From Spirochaetia bacterium (GTDB lineage Bacteria; Spirochaetota; Spirochaetia; Treponematales; Treponemataceae): a stretch of DNA of 64,000 nucleotides. The number at the start of each line of letters is the position of its first letter. The stretch's first letter is position 1. The translations under genes were made by a program, and so were the position numbers. Where the stretch lies: the NCBI GenBank assembly GCA_900769985.1, contig CAAGIS010000064.1, positions 124,001 through 188,000 of the forward strand, read 5' to 3'. Shown here one piece after another: positions 34,470-43,748 of this stretch. The notes below the pieces were generated by a model that saw only the letters and a program-made list of their open reading frames with translations, was not told where the DNA came from and did no database searches.

Positions 34470-34553
34470 TGCCCGAAAGGAGACTCGAACTCCTACAAGA
34501 TTGCTCTTACTAGCACCTGAAGCTAGCGTGTCTACCAATTTCACCATTCGGGC
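34470..34553 (-). tRNA. tRNA-Leu (CAG)
   Basis: 84-nt class II tRNA with a long variable arm. Acceptor GCCCGAA pairs with TTCGGGC, discriminator A. The anticodon loop TTCAGGT sits on stem CTAGC/GCTAG, giving anticodon CAG. The T arm GGAG-TTCGAGT-CTCC is intact. CCA is not encoded. Confidence 0.96.
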
Positions 34554-34563
34554 GATTGAAAAT

Positions 34564-34592
34564 ATAATAACAGATATAAAAAAAATATTCAA
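34564..34592 (-). promoter_or_regulatory. tRNA-Leu promoter
   Basis: Minus strand TTGAAT (34592-34587), a 17-nt spacer and TATTAT (34569-34564). The predicted start is 3-5 nt before the mature tRNA 5' end, which is typical for stable RNA genes. Confidence 0.65.
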
Positions 34593-34625
34593 TGCAGTTT
34601 GAATAGTAAATTCAAAAAAATTGCT

Positions 34626-35015
34626 TTAATAAGAACAGCGCATAAATAAAATAATCATGACCACAAGAAGCAGAAAAGTCAGGCAGTAAATCCATACAGG
34701 AAGAGAAAAATTATTTTTTGTATTGACTGACTTTTTAGCTTTGGCTTTGTGCAGATAAAAATGATTTTTTCCTGTCTGAATATCTGATGTATAATTAAAA
34801 TCCTTTTTTAAATTTGAACTAGTTTTTGAACTGTTTTGTTTTTCTGCATAGCCGCAAGAAGGACAACCGTTTATAAAAGAATGAGCAGAACCGACTTTTC
34901 CGCAGGACGGGCAACGGACTGCAGAAAAAAAACGTCCGCATTTTTTACAAAATCGTGCATTCTGAGCAACTTCTTCGCCACAATTTTCACAAAAGAATTT
35001 TGCCTGTTTTTTCAT
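34626..35015 (-). CDS. zinc-ribbon membrane protein
   Basis: Two zinc ribbons form the N-terminal half: CENC (9/12) with CKKC (23/26), and CPSC (35/38) with CPSC (51/54). A polar linker follows, then one C-terminal span ('LPVWIYCLTFLLLVVMIILFM', about 104-125). This architecture is common in small bacterial regulatory or chaperone-like membrane proteins of unknown function. It ends an operon that starts with the exported protein at 36594, 5 nt after the pseudo-receiver gene. Length 129 aa. Confidence 0.72.
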   Translation of the reverse strand: MKKQAKFFCENCGEEVAQNARFCKKCGRFFSAVRCPSCGKVGSAHSFINGCPSCGYAEKQNSSKTSSNLKKDFNYTSDIQTGKNHFYLHKAKAKKSVNTKNNFSLPVWIYCLTFLLLVVMIILFMRCSY

Positions 35016-35020
35016 AATTA

Positions 35021-35626
35021 TTAAATTACCTGAATTTCCAGTTTTTTATTATCTTCTGATTTTGACAGAATTTTTGCCTTTACATATTGTATCGAATTTT
35101 TATTTTTTATCGTTGCGTGCGTAATTTCTTCATCTGTTTTTAGAGAACTGACTAATGACGGCAAATCAGGAATAAAAGAAATAATGTGTTTTTCAAATTT
35201 TAAAACGCGGCCGGTAATAAACGCGCCTGATTCCTTGTTAGTAAAAATAAGTGAAACAGGTTTATTGTTTCCCGAAAGAATATCTGCAAGTTCTTTTAAT
35301 CCTTCGCTTTCAACAGAATAAAATATTCCGTCAATGCCAAGAATTTCTGATTTTTTTATGTCTTCTTCTGAAAAATCACGTTCTGAATATAAAATAATTT
35401 TCGGAACAAAACCTGTGATTTCGCTTTTTGCAAACTGGGCAAGTGTTTTCCAGTGACGCGGATAGCTTGAAGCACTTACGATTATTGCTTCCGGTGAGAT
35501 TTCTTCGATATTATCAAGAGCTTTTAATAGCCAGCGATATGTAATTACATCAAATCCATCATCAGATAGTGCAGTCTGAATTTTTTTTATTACATCATCA
35601 TCGTCTGCAATTAATAAGGCTTTCAT
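35021..35626 (-). CDS. pseudo-receiver protein (degenerate response regulator) with unknown C-terminal domain
   Basis: Residues 1-118 follow the CheY fold: the acidic pocket 'LLIADDDDVI' is present. The phospho-acceptor position reads Ser in 'AIIVSASSYP' where Asp is expected, and the switch Lys region ('GIFYSVES') has no Lys. It is therefore unlikely to be phosphorylated. The C-terminal 80 residues ('KPVSLIFTNKESGAFITGRVLKFEKHIISFIPD') form a beta-rich domain I do not recognise, with a faint resemblance to PilZ-type barrels. It overlaps the upstream exported-protein gene by 4 bp. Confidence 0.65.
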   Translation of the reverse strand: MKALLIADDDDVIKKIQTALSDDGFDVITYRWLLKALDNIEEISPEAIIVSASSYPRHWKTLAQFAKSEITGFVPKIILYSERDFSEEDIKKSEILGIDGIFYSVESEGLKELADILSGNNKPVSLIFTNKESGAFITGRVLKFEKHIISFIPDLPSLVSSLKTDEEITHATIKNKNSIQYVKAKILSKSEDNKKLEIQVI

Positions 35627-36594
35627 TCTGTCCCCAAATTATTAACGTCATAATCATAAATACGCCAAATGCCGTCGCGCTGCTGGACATAATAGGTGTA
35701 TTCCTTTTTTTCCCTAAAATTTTGGTTTTTAAACCATTCAATTACAATAACTTTTCCTTCTGTCTGGGAATAAGTAGTTTTCTTAATTTCAAATTTTTCT
35801 GGAATTGCTACGATGTCAGTATCAATTCTTTCTGCCATAAGGCTTGACTTGAATTCTTCTACCATTCTTGCACATTCCTGACTTGAAGCATTCTGATACT
35901 TTCGTTTTCTAAGCGCATCTTTTTTGAGCATTGATTCAAGGTCAAAATATAAAAAGAACTGGTCCCACAAAGATTTCTGGCGTGCAACGATTGTCTGCTC
36001 AACTACTTTGTCAGGCGAAATGCTCTGCGGTTTTAAGATTTCAGCGCTCTGAGATTGAACGGGAATCATATTTGAAGATGCTGCGTTTGGAGAAGGGCGG
36101 ATTTCCAAAGTAAGCCTGTTTGATTTTAATTCAATGTATTTTGACTTATAAAGTTCCGGGTAAAAAGAAAGCTCCAGATAATAAATCGAAGGCTCTGCAA
36201 ATACAAGATAATCTTTTACGTTTTCGATAAAAGAATATTCTTCGCCTGTTTCAAGTGAAATTTCGCGAAAATATACATATTGATTTGTCGTGCGTTTTCT
36301 GATAACTTCCTGAGTCTGTTCAAGACTGATGTTCTTTACGTTAAAAGCAGAAAAATCAGCGCTGAAAGTCCTGTCGTCTGCAAGCTTAAAACGGAGGGTT
36401 TCATTGCCGTTGTTGCGGATTGTTATATGTACATAAATGGGATTTTCTTTTGTATTTTCAGTATAATACATCGTCCTGTCATAAAATCTTATAGAAATTG
36501 CAGCATCTTTGTAAACTGACTTAAAATCTTGTGCAGAAAAAGTATGTGCAAAGAAAAATAAAAATGATATAATCAGAATAGTAAATTTTTTCAA
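35623..36594 (-). CDS. exported beta-sandwich protein of unknown function
   Basis: Not recognised. A signal peptide is clear (1-20, 'KKFTILIISFLFFFAHTFSAQ'). The next 150 residues are beta-strand rich and look like an Ig-like or fibronectin-like fold ('NPIYVHITIRNNGNETLRFKLADD', 'IYYLELSFYPELYKSKYIELKSNRLTLEIRP'). A helical middle and a short C-terminal part ('VIVIEWFKNQNFREKKEYTYYVQQRDGIWRIYDYDV') resemble NTF2-like strands. The start is TTG with GAGG upstream. It is divergent from mfd with a 36-bp gap. Confidence 0.6.
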   Translation of the reverse strand: MKKFTILIISFLFFFAHTFSAQDFKSVYKDAAISIRFYDRTMYYTENTKENPIYVHITIRNNGNETLRFKLADDRTFSADFSAFNVKNISLEQTQEVIRKRTTNQYVYFREISLETGEEYSFIENVKDYLVFAEPSIYYLELSFYPELYKSKYIELKSNRLTLEIRPSPNAASSNMIPVQSQSAEILKPQSISPDKVVEQTIVARQKSLWDQFFLYFDLESMLKKDALRKRKYQNASSQECARMVEEFKSSLMAERIDTDIVAIPEKFEIKKTTYSQTEGKVIVIEWFKNQNFREKKEYTYYVQQRDGIWRIYDYDVNNLGTE

Positions 36595-36630
36595 AATTTT
36601 ACCTCACTTATTATATTATCGGAACAATCA

Positions 36631-39600
36631 ATGAATACATTATTATCAATTTCATTAATAAACGCAATAAAAAAATGGAATCCGGCAGTCAATATTTTAA
36701 ATAAACTGACAGACGATAAAAATTCTTTTCCTTTGGAAATTGAAGGCATACAAGGCTGCTTTGCAGGAATTTTTACGTCTTTATATGTCAATTCCTGCAA
36801 AAATAAATTCATTCAGCAGATTCAATATCTGTCAGCAAAAAAAAATATAAAAGACGAAACTGCAGTTTCATGTGATACTGTCATTGTTGTTCCAACCGAA
36901 AAAGAAGAAAGCTCTGTCATTCAGGATTTACAGACTTTTTTGTCTGATGCAGAAATCATAACTTTACCATGGTGGTCAACTGTTCCGTATAGGGCAAGTC
37001 CTAAAGGTTCAATTGTCTTTGGAAAACGAGCAGGCGCACTTGCAAAAATCGCAACTGAAAATTCAAGTAAAAATATTTCAAAAAAATCAAGAATTTTTGT
37101 AATGACACAGCGCTCTTTTTTAACGCCTGTTCCGCCACCTGAATATTTAAAGAAAAACATATTTACGTTTGAAAAAGGACAGAGTTTTGACACGATTCAA
37201 ATTGCGCAAAAACTCGTTTCGCTCGGATACGTGCGGGTACCAAAAGTATCTGTACCTGGAGAATTTACCTTGCGCGGAGAAGTTCTTGACATTTACCTTC
37301 CGTCAGAAAAAAATGCACACAGAATTGTTTTTGACTTTGATACAATCGAAAACATAAAGACATTTTCGCCTGAAACCCAGACGACGATAGACAATGCTGA
37401 CAGAATTACGATTTATCCGTTAAAAGAAATTCTTTGGACAAAAGATTTGATTAATGAACTTGAGCAGAAATTAAAACCTGTCTTTGAAAAAAATCAAGTT
37501 CAGTCAGATTCATACAATGCGTTTGCAGGAAACGAAAACGAAAATCTGTCAGAAAAATTTGAAAATTTTCTTCTTGAACTTGAAAGTGCAAAAGAAGCAG
37601 AAGGTGAAGAGTTGCTGTATCCGGCACTTTTTGACAGACAGTATTCCGTGCTTGATTACATAAATCCTGATACAACAGTAATTTATTATGATTATGACAG
37701 GCTTATAAATTCAAAAGAATCTTTGCAGAGGGAATACATCGGACTTTATAAAAAAGCATGTGCATCGGAACTTGTTTTAAGCCCTGAAAAAATTCTGTTC
37801 GATTTTGAGACACTTTCTGCGGCACATTCAAAAAACATTCTGTACAGAACAATTCATACAGAAAAAACAGAAGAACTTAAAAATGACGGCACAAACTTTT
37901 TTAAATTTGAACTTGATCCGCCGAGAAGTTTTTTTGGCAATATAAATTACTTAAAAGAACAGATTTCGGACTTGCAGAAAGATGGCTGGAAAATTTTTAT
38001 TTTTACAAATAATGAAAATCAGAATTTAAGAATAAATGAAATTTTAAAAGACTTTACGAACAGTGAAAGCAAAAATTTCATTCAGCTGATTCCGCAGGAA
38101 ATTTCTGCAGGCTTTGCAATTCCTGAAATGAAAATTCTTGTGATTCAGGAAAATGAAATTTTCGGACGCAAAAAATACATTCCAAAATCGCTTAATCACG
38201 TAAAAAGTTCTGTAATCGACACTTTTGTTGATTTAAATCCGGGCGATTTTGTCGTTCACGTAAATTACGGAATTGGAATTTTTAAAGGAATTGAGCGCGT
38301 AAGGGCAATGGGCAATGAACGCGACTACATAAAACTTGAATATGCCGGTGAAGAATTTGCCTTTGTTCCGATTGAACAGGTCAACCTGATTCAGCGTTAT
38401 ATTGGCAATGAAGGCAATGCGCCGAGAATTGATACAATCGGAAGTAAATCATGGGAAAACCGCAAAAACAAAGTAAAAAAGGCTGTTGAAGATCTGGCGC
38501 AAAAACTAATTGATTTATATTCCCGCAGAAAAACATCTGTCGGCTTTGCTTTTCCAAAAGACACAGAATGGCAGATTGCGTTTGAAGCGGCTTTTCCGTA
38601 TGAAGACACGCCTGACCAGATTACAGTTACAAAAGAAATCAAAGAAGACATGGAAAAACCAGTTCCTATGGACAGACTTGTCTGCGGCGATGTCGGTTAC
38701 GGAAAAACGGAAATTGCAATGAGGGCGGCTTTTAAGGCAATTCTCGGAGGAAAGCAAGTTGCCTTTTTAGCGCCGACAACAATTCTTGCAGAACAGCATT
38801 ACGAATCCTGCGTAGAACGATTCAGAAATTTTCCCGTAAACATTGCCCAGCTTTCAAGATTTATAAGCAAGGCTGAACAGAAAAAAATCCTTGAACGACT
38901 TAAAAACGGTGAAATCGATATATTAATTGGAACTCACAGAATCATTCAAAACGACGTCATCTTTAAAAATCTCGGATTACTGATTATCGATGAAGAACAG
39001 CGTTTCGGTGTAAAAGATAAAGAAAAACTAAAAACCGTAAAAACAAACATAGATTCTCTGTCTCTTTCTGCAACACCGATTCCGCGCTCGCTTCATATGA
39101 GTCTTTTAAAAATCCGCGACATGAGCCTTTTAACTACACCGCCACAAAACCGCCAGCCGATTGAAACTGTAATCGATGAATACAACGATGAAAAGATTGC
39201 AAAGGCAATCAGATATGAAGCAGACAGGGGAGGTCAAGTTTTTTACCTTCACAACAGAGTAGAAACACTTGAAGAAACAAGGCTCAAACTTGAAAAACTT
39301 GTTCCAGAAATGCTCATTGATACGGCCCACGGCCAAATGACAAGCGAACAGTTGGACGACATTTTCAGAAGATTTAAAATGGGCGGTTTCCATGTTTTGG
39401 TTGCAACAACTATTATCGAAAACGGAATTGACATTCCGAATGTAAATACAATCATCATTGACAGGGCAGACATGTATGGTGTAAGTCAGCTTTATCAGCT
39501 TCGCGGACGCGTCGGGCGGAGTGATAAAAAAGCTTATGCATATCTTTTCTATCCAAAAAACAAAGCCCTCTCCGAAGTCGCAATGAAGCGTCTGCAAGTC

Positions 39601-40233
39601 ATAAGCGATTTTACGGAACTTGGAAGTGGTTTTAAAATCGCAATGAAAGACCTTGAAATTCGTGGGGCAGGAAATCTTTTAGGCAGAGATCAGTCAGGTG
39701 ACGTTTATTCTGTCGGATTTGACATGTACATCAGGCTTTTAAATGATGCAATTTCGCTTCTTACAAAACAAAAAGATTACGTACCGCAGACAGAAGTTCT
39801 TATGGAACTTGAATACACAGGATTCATTCCAGATACTTATGTTCAGAATCCACAGACTAAAATGGAAATTTACAAAAAAATTGCCGCCGTACAGGAAAAA
39901 GATGAACTTGACAATATTTACATTGAACTGCTTGACAGGTTCGGTCCGATTCCTGATGAAGTGATGAGTTTGATTACGCTTGCAGAAATCCGCTGCATCT
40001 GCAAAAAACTTAATATTTCGTCAATCAAAGAAAAAAATGGAATCGTACAGGTTGAATTTATGAAAGTTTCAGAAATCAATATTGACAAAGTTCTGAGATT
40101 AATAAAAGAAAGTTCAAATCTTGTTCAGTTGAATGCAGCAAAACCGAATATTTTGATTTTAAAAACAGGAAAAATCGGCTTAAAAGAAAAAAGTGCATTT
40201 ATCTGCGAAAAGCTTTCTTTTCTTGAAAAATAA
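36631..40233 (+). CDS. mfd: transcription-repair coupling factor
   Basis: ATP-dependent translocase that pushes stalled RNA polymerase off damaged DNA and recruits UvrA. In order: UvrB-homology region (about 80-400), CarD-like RNA-polymerase interaction domain ('GDFVVHVNYGIGIFKGIERV', near 530-600), and RecG-like motor with Walker A GDVGYGKT (686-693), the DEEQ box ('IIDEEQRFGVKDKEKLK') and motif VI ('QLRGRVGRSDKKAYAYL'). The C-terminal TRCF domain ('LLGRDQSGDVYSVGFDMYIRLL') follows. Length 1200 aa is normal. No separate regulatory site is evident. Confidence 0.97.
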   Translation: MNTLLSISLINAIKKWNPAVNILNKLTDDKNSFPLEIEGIQGCFAGIFTSLYVNSCKNKFIQQIQYLSAKKNIKDETAVSCDTVIVVPTEKEESSVIQDLQTFLSDAEIITLPWWSTVPYRASPKGSIVFGKRAGALAKIATENSSKNISKKSRIFVMTQRSFLTPVPPPEYLKKNIFTFEKGQSFDTIQIAQKLVSLGYVRVPKVSVPGEFTLRGEVLDIYLPSEKNAHRIVFDFDTIENIKTFSPETQTTIDNADRITIYPLKEILWTKDLINELEQKLKPVFEKNQVQSDSYNAFAGNENENLSEKFENFLLELESAKEAEGEELLYPALFDRQYSVLDYINPDTTVIYYDYDRLINSKESLQREYIGLYKKACASELVLSPEKILFDFETLSAAHSKNILYRTIHTEKTEELKNDGTNFFKFELDPPRSFFGNINYLKEQISDLQKDGWKIFIFTNNENQNLRINEILKDFTNSESKNFIQLIPQEISAGFAIPEMKILVIQENEIFGRKKYIPKSLNHVKSSVIDTFVDLNPGDFVVHVNYGIGIFKGIERVRAMGNERDYIKLEYAGEEFAFVPIEQVNLIQRYIGNEGNAPRIDTIGSKSWENRKNKVKKAVEDLAQKLIDLYSRRKTSVGFAFPKDTEWQIAFEAAFPYEDTPDQITVTKEIKEDMEKPVPMDRLVCGDVGYGKTEIAMRAAFKAILGGKQVAFLAPTTILAEQHYESCVERFRNFPVNIAQLSRFISKAEQKKILERLKNGEIDILIGTHRIIQNDVIFKNLGLLIIDEEQRFGVKDKEKLKTVKTNIDSLSLSATPIPRSLHMSLLKIRDMSLLTTPPQNRQPIETVIDEYNDEKIAKAIRYEADRGGQVFYLHNRVETLEETRLKLEKLVPEMLIDTAHGQMTSEQLDDIFRRFKMGGFHVLVATTIIENGIDIPNVNTIIIDRADMYGVSQLYQLRGRVGRSDKKAYAYLFYPKNKALSEVAMKRLQVISDFTELGSGFKIAMKDLEIRGAGNLLGRDQSGDVYSVGFDMYIRLLNDAISLLTKQKDYVPQTEVLMELEYTGFIPDTYVQNPQTKMEIYKKIAAVQEKDELDNIYIELLDRFGPIPDEVMSLITLAEIRCICKKLNISSIKEKNGIVQVEFMKVSEINIDKVLRLIKESSNLVQLNAAKPNILILKTGKIGLKEKSAFICEKLSFLEK

Positions 40234-40282
40234 TTTGCAAGATTTTTTTGCATTAACAATGAAAATGCTTGATTAATTTTTC

Positions 40283-40329
40283 AGTTTGATATAAAACTAT
40301 TTTTATGAATGATAGTTTTATATCAAACT
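40283..40329 (+). promoter_or_regulatory. 18-bp palindrome over the ribD promoter and start codon
   Basis: Perfect inverted repeat: 40283-40300 and 40312-40329, separated by 11 nt that contain the ribD ATG (40305). The left arm includes TATAAA (40290-40295), which with TTGATT (40269-40274, 15-nt spacer) makes a candidate promoter starting near 40302. It could be a repressor operator, or an mRNA hairpin presenting the start codon in its loop. There is no Shine-Dalgarno and no RFN (FMN riboswitch) element. Confidence 0.75.
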
Positions 40330-41378
40330 ATATGAAAGCCGCAATAGAAGAAGCAAAAAAAGGGCAGGGCTTTGCAAATCCTAATCCCTTAGTAGGTGCC
40401 GTTCTTGTAAAAAACGGAAAAATAATCGGTACAGGCTTTCACGAAAAATTCGGAACTCTACATGCCGAGAGGAATGCAATAAAAAACGCAGTATCCCTTT
40501 CGGGCGATAAAAAAATATGTAACGGAGCGTCTTTATTCGTAACACTTGAACCTTGCTGCCATTCAGGAAAACAACCTCCATGTACAGATGCCATTATCGA
40601 AAACAAAATTAAAGAAGTATACATCGGTTCAAAAGACCCGAATCCGCTTGTAAACGGCAAGGGCGTTTCAATTTTAAGAGAGCACGGAATAAAAGTTTTT
40701 GAAGGAATTTTGCAAGCTGAATGTGATGAACTAAATCCTTTTTTCTTTCATTTTATAAAAACAAAAACTCCATATATCATTTTAAAATACGCAATGAGCA
40801 TGAACGGAACTTCGATTATAAAAAATAAAAACAAAAGAATTTCCTCAGATGACTCAATAAAAGAAGTTCATAAAACACGAACTGCTGTCATGGGAATTAT
40901 GGCAAGCGCACAAACAGTAAACACTGACGATAGCTTATTAACAGCACGTCACAAAGAAAACTGTCATCAACCGGCGCGCATAATTCTTGATAAAAACTTA
41001 AAACTAAAGCTGAACAGAAAAATTTTAAAAACTGCTGACATCTCGCCGCTCATAATTTTTTACAACAAAGAAAAACATTTTAAAATAAAAAAACTGCGCG
41101 CACTGAACATTCAGTTGATAAAAGTTCCGTTAAAAAAAAGACATCTTGATTTAAAAGCAGTTTTTTCAATTTTAGGTCAAATGAACTTTGACAGCATACT
41201 TTTAGAAAGTTCAGGTAAACTTGCAGAAGCTGTCATACAGGAAAACATTGTAAATAAAATTCAGGTTTATATAGGTTCAAATTTCATCACAGATTCATTT
41301 CGAAAAGAAATGAACGTAAAACCAGATGCAAGGCTTTTTGGCAATGATGCTTTTTTAGAATACAATTTAGGAAAATGA
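40305..41378 (+). CDS. ribD: bifunctional riboflavin deaminase/reductase
   Basis: Deaminates and then reduces the pyrimidine intermediate of riboflavin synthesis. The deaminase zinc site is HAE (His53-Glu55) plus 'LEPCCHSGKQPPC'. The C-terminal reductase domain (about 150-357) contains 'YAMSMNGTSIIKNKNKRISS' and 'ILLESSGKLAEAVI', with less typical spacing. Length 357 aa is normal. The start at 40305 matches the few residues that usually precede the first helix; an ATG at 40332 is the alternative. First gene of ribD-ribE-ribBA-ribH. Confidence 0.94.
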   Translation: MNDSFISNYMKAAIEEAKKGQGFANPNPLVGAVLVKNGKIIGTGFHEKFGTLHAERNAIKNAVSLSGDKKICNGASLFVTLEPCCHSGKQPPCTDAIIENKIKEVYIGSKDPNPLVNGKGVSILREHGIKVFEGILQAECDELNPFFFHFIKTKTPYIILKYAMSMNGTSIIKNKNKRISSDDSIKEVHKTRTAVMGIMASAQTVNTDDSLLTARHKENCHQPARIILDKNLKLKLNRKILKTADISPLIIFYNKEKHFKIKKLRALNIQLIKVPLKKRHLDLKAVFSILGQMNFDSILLESSGKLAEAVIQENIVNKIQVYIGSNFITDSFRKEMNVKPDARLFGNDAFLEYNLGK

Positions 41379-41382
41379 AAAT

Positions 41383-41985
41383 ATGTTTACAGGAATTATC
41401 GAAGAAACAGGGACAATATCAGATATAAGAAAAACAGGCCAGTCAATAAGAATTGGAATCAGGACAAACATTACTTTTTCTGATTTAAAACCTGGCGACA
41501 GCCTTTGCGTAAACGGAGTATGCCTTACAGTAACAGAAATGCTGAACAATAAAACTGTCTTTGCAGACGTTACACCAGAAACTTATTCAAGAACAAATTT
41601 TTCAGAATTAATGATTGGAAATTCCGTAAATCTTGAGAGGGCGATGAGCGCAAACGGAAGATTTGGAGGACACATTGTAACAGGTCATATAGATGGAACG
41701 GCAGTTACCAAAAAAATTGAAAAACGAGGAAATTCAATCGAATACTATTTTTCATGCAACGAAAACCTGATGTCAAGTTTTGTTGAAAAAGGCTCTGTGG
41801 CAATAAACGGGATTTCACTTACTATTGCAAGAATTACAAACGATTCTTTTGTCGTTTCTGTTATACCGCATACAATGAAAAATACAAACCTTCAATTTTT
41901 AAAAGAAAAAAAATCTGTAAATATTGAATGTGACATTCTCGGAAAATACATCCAGAAATATCTGGAAAATAATAAAAGAAAATAA
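41383..41985 (+). CDS. ribE: riboflavin synthase, alpha chain
   Basis: Dismutates two lumazine molecules to riboflavin. Two homologous lumazine-binding barrels are visible: 'MFTGIIEETGTI' starts the first, 'RFGGHIVTGHIDGTA' the second, with 'SLCVNGVCLTV' and 'SVAINGISLTIARI' in matching positions. Length 200 aa is standard. It begins 4 nt after the ribD stop. Confidence 0.96.
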   Translation: MFTGIIEETGTISDIRKTGQSIRIGIRTNITFSDLKPGDSLCVNGVCLTVTEMLNNKTVFADVTPETYSRTNFSELMIGNSVNLERAMSANGRFGGHIVTGHIDGTAVTKKIEKRGNSIEYYFSCNENLMSSFVEKGSVAINGISLTIARITNDSFVVSVIPHTMKNTNLQFLKEKKSVNIECDILGKYIQKYLENNKRK

Positions 41986-42024
41986 AATATAAAACTGAAT
42001 TAAGCAAAATCAAGGAGGCATATT

Positions 42025-43233
42025 TTGAAAAATTTTGACAAAGTTGAAGATGCTGTTGAGGATTTAAAAAACGGAAAAATAATAATGGTTCTTGACAATG
42101 AAGATCGCGAAAACGAAGGCGATTTTATATGTTCTGCAGAACACGCAACACCTGAAAATATAAATTTTATGGCAACCTACGGAAAAGGATTGATTTGCAT
42201 GCCTTTGTCAAAAAGCATTGCAGAAAAATTCAATCTTATGCCGATGATTGCTGACAATACTGACAACCATGAAACAGCCTTTACAGTAAGCATCGACCAC
42301 GTTCAGACTTCAACTGGAATTTCTGCTTTTGACAGAAGCCTTACCGCAATAAAATTGACAGACCAGGCTTCTGTTCCGGAAGATTTCAGGCATCCAGGGC
42401 ACATGTTTCCGCTAGTTGCAAAAGAAGACGGTGTTCTTGTCCGTGAAGGGCATACAGAAGCAACAGTAGATTTATGCAAGCTTGCAGGTCTTTCTCCATG
42501 CGGCATTTGCTGCGAAATCATGTCTGCTGACGGTCATATGGCAAAATACGAAGAACTTATGAATTTTTCAGAAACACATAATTTGAAAATTATAAAAATA
42601 GCAGATATTGTAAAATACAGAAAGCAGAACGAAAAAATCGTAACAAAAGAAGCACAGGCAGTTCTTCCGACAAAATTCGGCAGATTCAATATTGCAGGTT
42701 TTAAAAACAAAATTACAAATGCAGAGCATGTTGCTTTATGGATAGGCGAATTTAAAAAAGACGAACCTGTTTTATGCCGGATTCATTCTGAATGTATGAC
42801 AGGAGATACTTTTGGTTCTTTAAAATGCGACTGCGGGCAGCAACTTGATTTTGCTTTGAAAGAAATTGCAAAAACAGGGCAGGGGATTTTGATTTACCTC
42901 AGGCAGGAGGGCAGGGGAATCGGGCTTATAAATAAAATAAAGGCATACGCACTGCAAGAAGAAGGTCTTGATACAGTTGAAGCAAACCTAAAGCTCGGCT
43001 TTCCTCCTGACATGCGCGATTACACAGACGGAATTCAAATCTTGCAGCATTTTGGAATAAATAAATTAAGGCTCATGACAAACAATCCTGACAAAATTGA
43101 TTCACTTCAAATTGAAAAAAGCGGTATTGAAATAACGGAAAGAGTTCCGATTGAAATTCAGTCAAATCCCGTTAATTTAAAATACCTCCAGACAAAGAAA
43201 AACCTTATGGGACATTTACTTTCAAATGTCTGA
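42025..43233 (+). CDS. ribBA: 3,4-dihydroxy-2-butanone 4-phosphate synthase / GTP cyclohydrolase II
   Basis: Makes both precursors of riboflavin. Residues 1-200 are the DHBP synthase domain ('VLDNEDRENEGDFI', 'FDRSLTA', 'HPGHMFPLVAKEDGVLVREGHTEATVDLC'). Residues 205-402 are GTP cyclohydrolase II with the zinc cysteines in 'SECMTGDTFGSLKCDCGQQL' and 'RQEGRGIGLINKIKAYALQ'. The start is TTG, with AAGGAGG placed 6 nt upstream. Length 402 aa is typical. Confidence 0.96.
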   Translation: MKNFDKVEDAVEDLKNGKIIMVLDNEDRENEGDFICSAEHATPENINFMATYGKGLICMPLSKSIAEKFNLMPMIADNTDNHETAFTVSIDHVQTSTGISAFDRSLTAIKLTDQASVPEDFRHPGHMFPLVAKEDGVLVREGHTEATVDLCKLAGLSPCGICCEIMSADGHMAKYEELMNFSETHNLKIIKIADIVKYRKQNEKIVTKEAQAVLPTKFGRFNIAGFKNKITNAEHVALWIGEFKKDEPVLCRIHSECMTGDTFGSLKCDCGQQLDFALKEIAKTGQGILIYLRQEGRGIGLINKIKAYALQEEGLDTVEANLKLGFPPDMRDYTDGIQILQHFGINKLRLMTNNPDKIDSLQIEKSGIEITERVPIEIQSNPVNLKYLQTKKNLMGHLLSNV

Positions 43234-43265
43234 TTTTATAAAAACTATTTTATGGGAGAAACTCT

Positions 43266-43736
43266 ATGAAAGAAATTGAAGGAAGAATAATTCCAGATTC
43301 ACAAAACGTAAAAATCGGTATCGTTGCTTCGCGTTTTAACGATTTTATTGTCGGACGTCTTATAGACGGCGCTCTTGATGGATTAAAGCGCCATGACATA
43401 AAAGACGAAAATATCACGCTTGTTAAAGTTCCAGGAGCATTTGAAATTCCTGTGGCTGCAAAAAAAATGGCAATGAGCAGAAAATACGATGCAGTTATCT
43501 GCCTTGGTTCTGTAATCAGAGGTTCAACATCTCATTATGATTATGTCTGCAATGAAGTTTCAAAGGGAATTGCACAGGTAAGCCTTGATTCAGGAATTCC
43601 TGTCATGTTCGGAGTGCTTACGACAGAAAACATTGAACAGGCAATTGAACGTTCAGGTTCTAAAGCAGGCAACAAGGGAACTGAATGTGCTTTGGGTGCA
43701 ATCGAAATGATAAATGTATTGAAAAATCTCGATTAA
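43266..43736 (+). CDS. ribH: 6,7-dimethyl-8-ribityllumazine synthase
   Basis: Condenses the two precursors to lumazine, the substrate of RibE, and usually assembles into 60-mer or pentamer shells. 'ASRFNDFIVGRLIDGAL', 'KVPGAFEIPVAAKKMA' and 'CLGSVIRGSTSHYDYVCNEVSKGI' with the catalytic His are intact. Length 156 aa is normal. GGGAG precedes the ATG. Confidence 0.97.
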   Translation: MKEIEGRIIPDSQNVKIGIVASRFNDFIVGRLIDGALDGLKRHDIKDENITLVKVPGAFEIPVAAKKMAMSRKYDAVICLGSVIRGSTSHYDYVCNEVSKGIAQVSLDSGIPVMFGVLTTENIEQAIERSGSKAGNKGTECALGAIEMINVLKNLD

Positions 43737-43748
43737 AGGGTTTATTTT

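Noticed and set aside
35021..35626. Functional response regulator
   Set aside because: The receiver lacks the acceptor Asp and the conserved Lys, so a normal phosphorelay role is not supported.
40233..40305. FMN riboswitch (RFN element) upstream of ribD
   Set aside because: The gap is only 71 bp and lacks the conserved RFN helices; a simple palindrome is present instead.
40283..40329. mfd transcription terminator
   Set aside because: The palindrome is AT-rich, has no T run after it, and lies over the ribD start codon.
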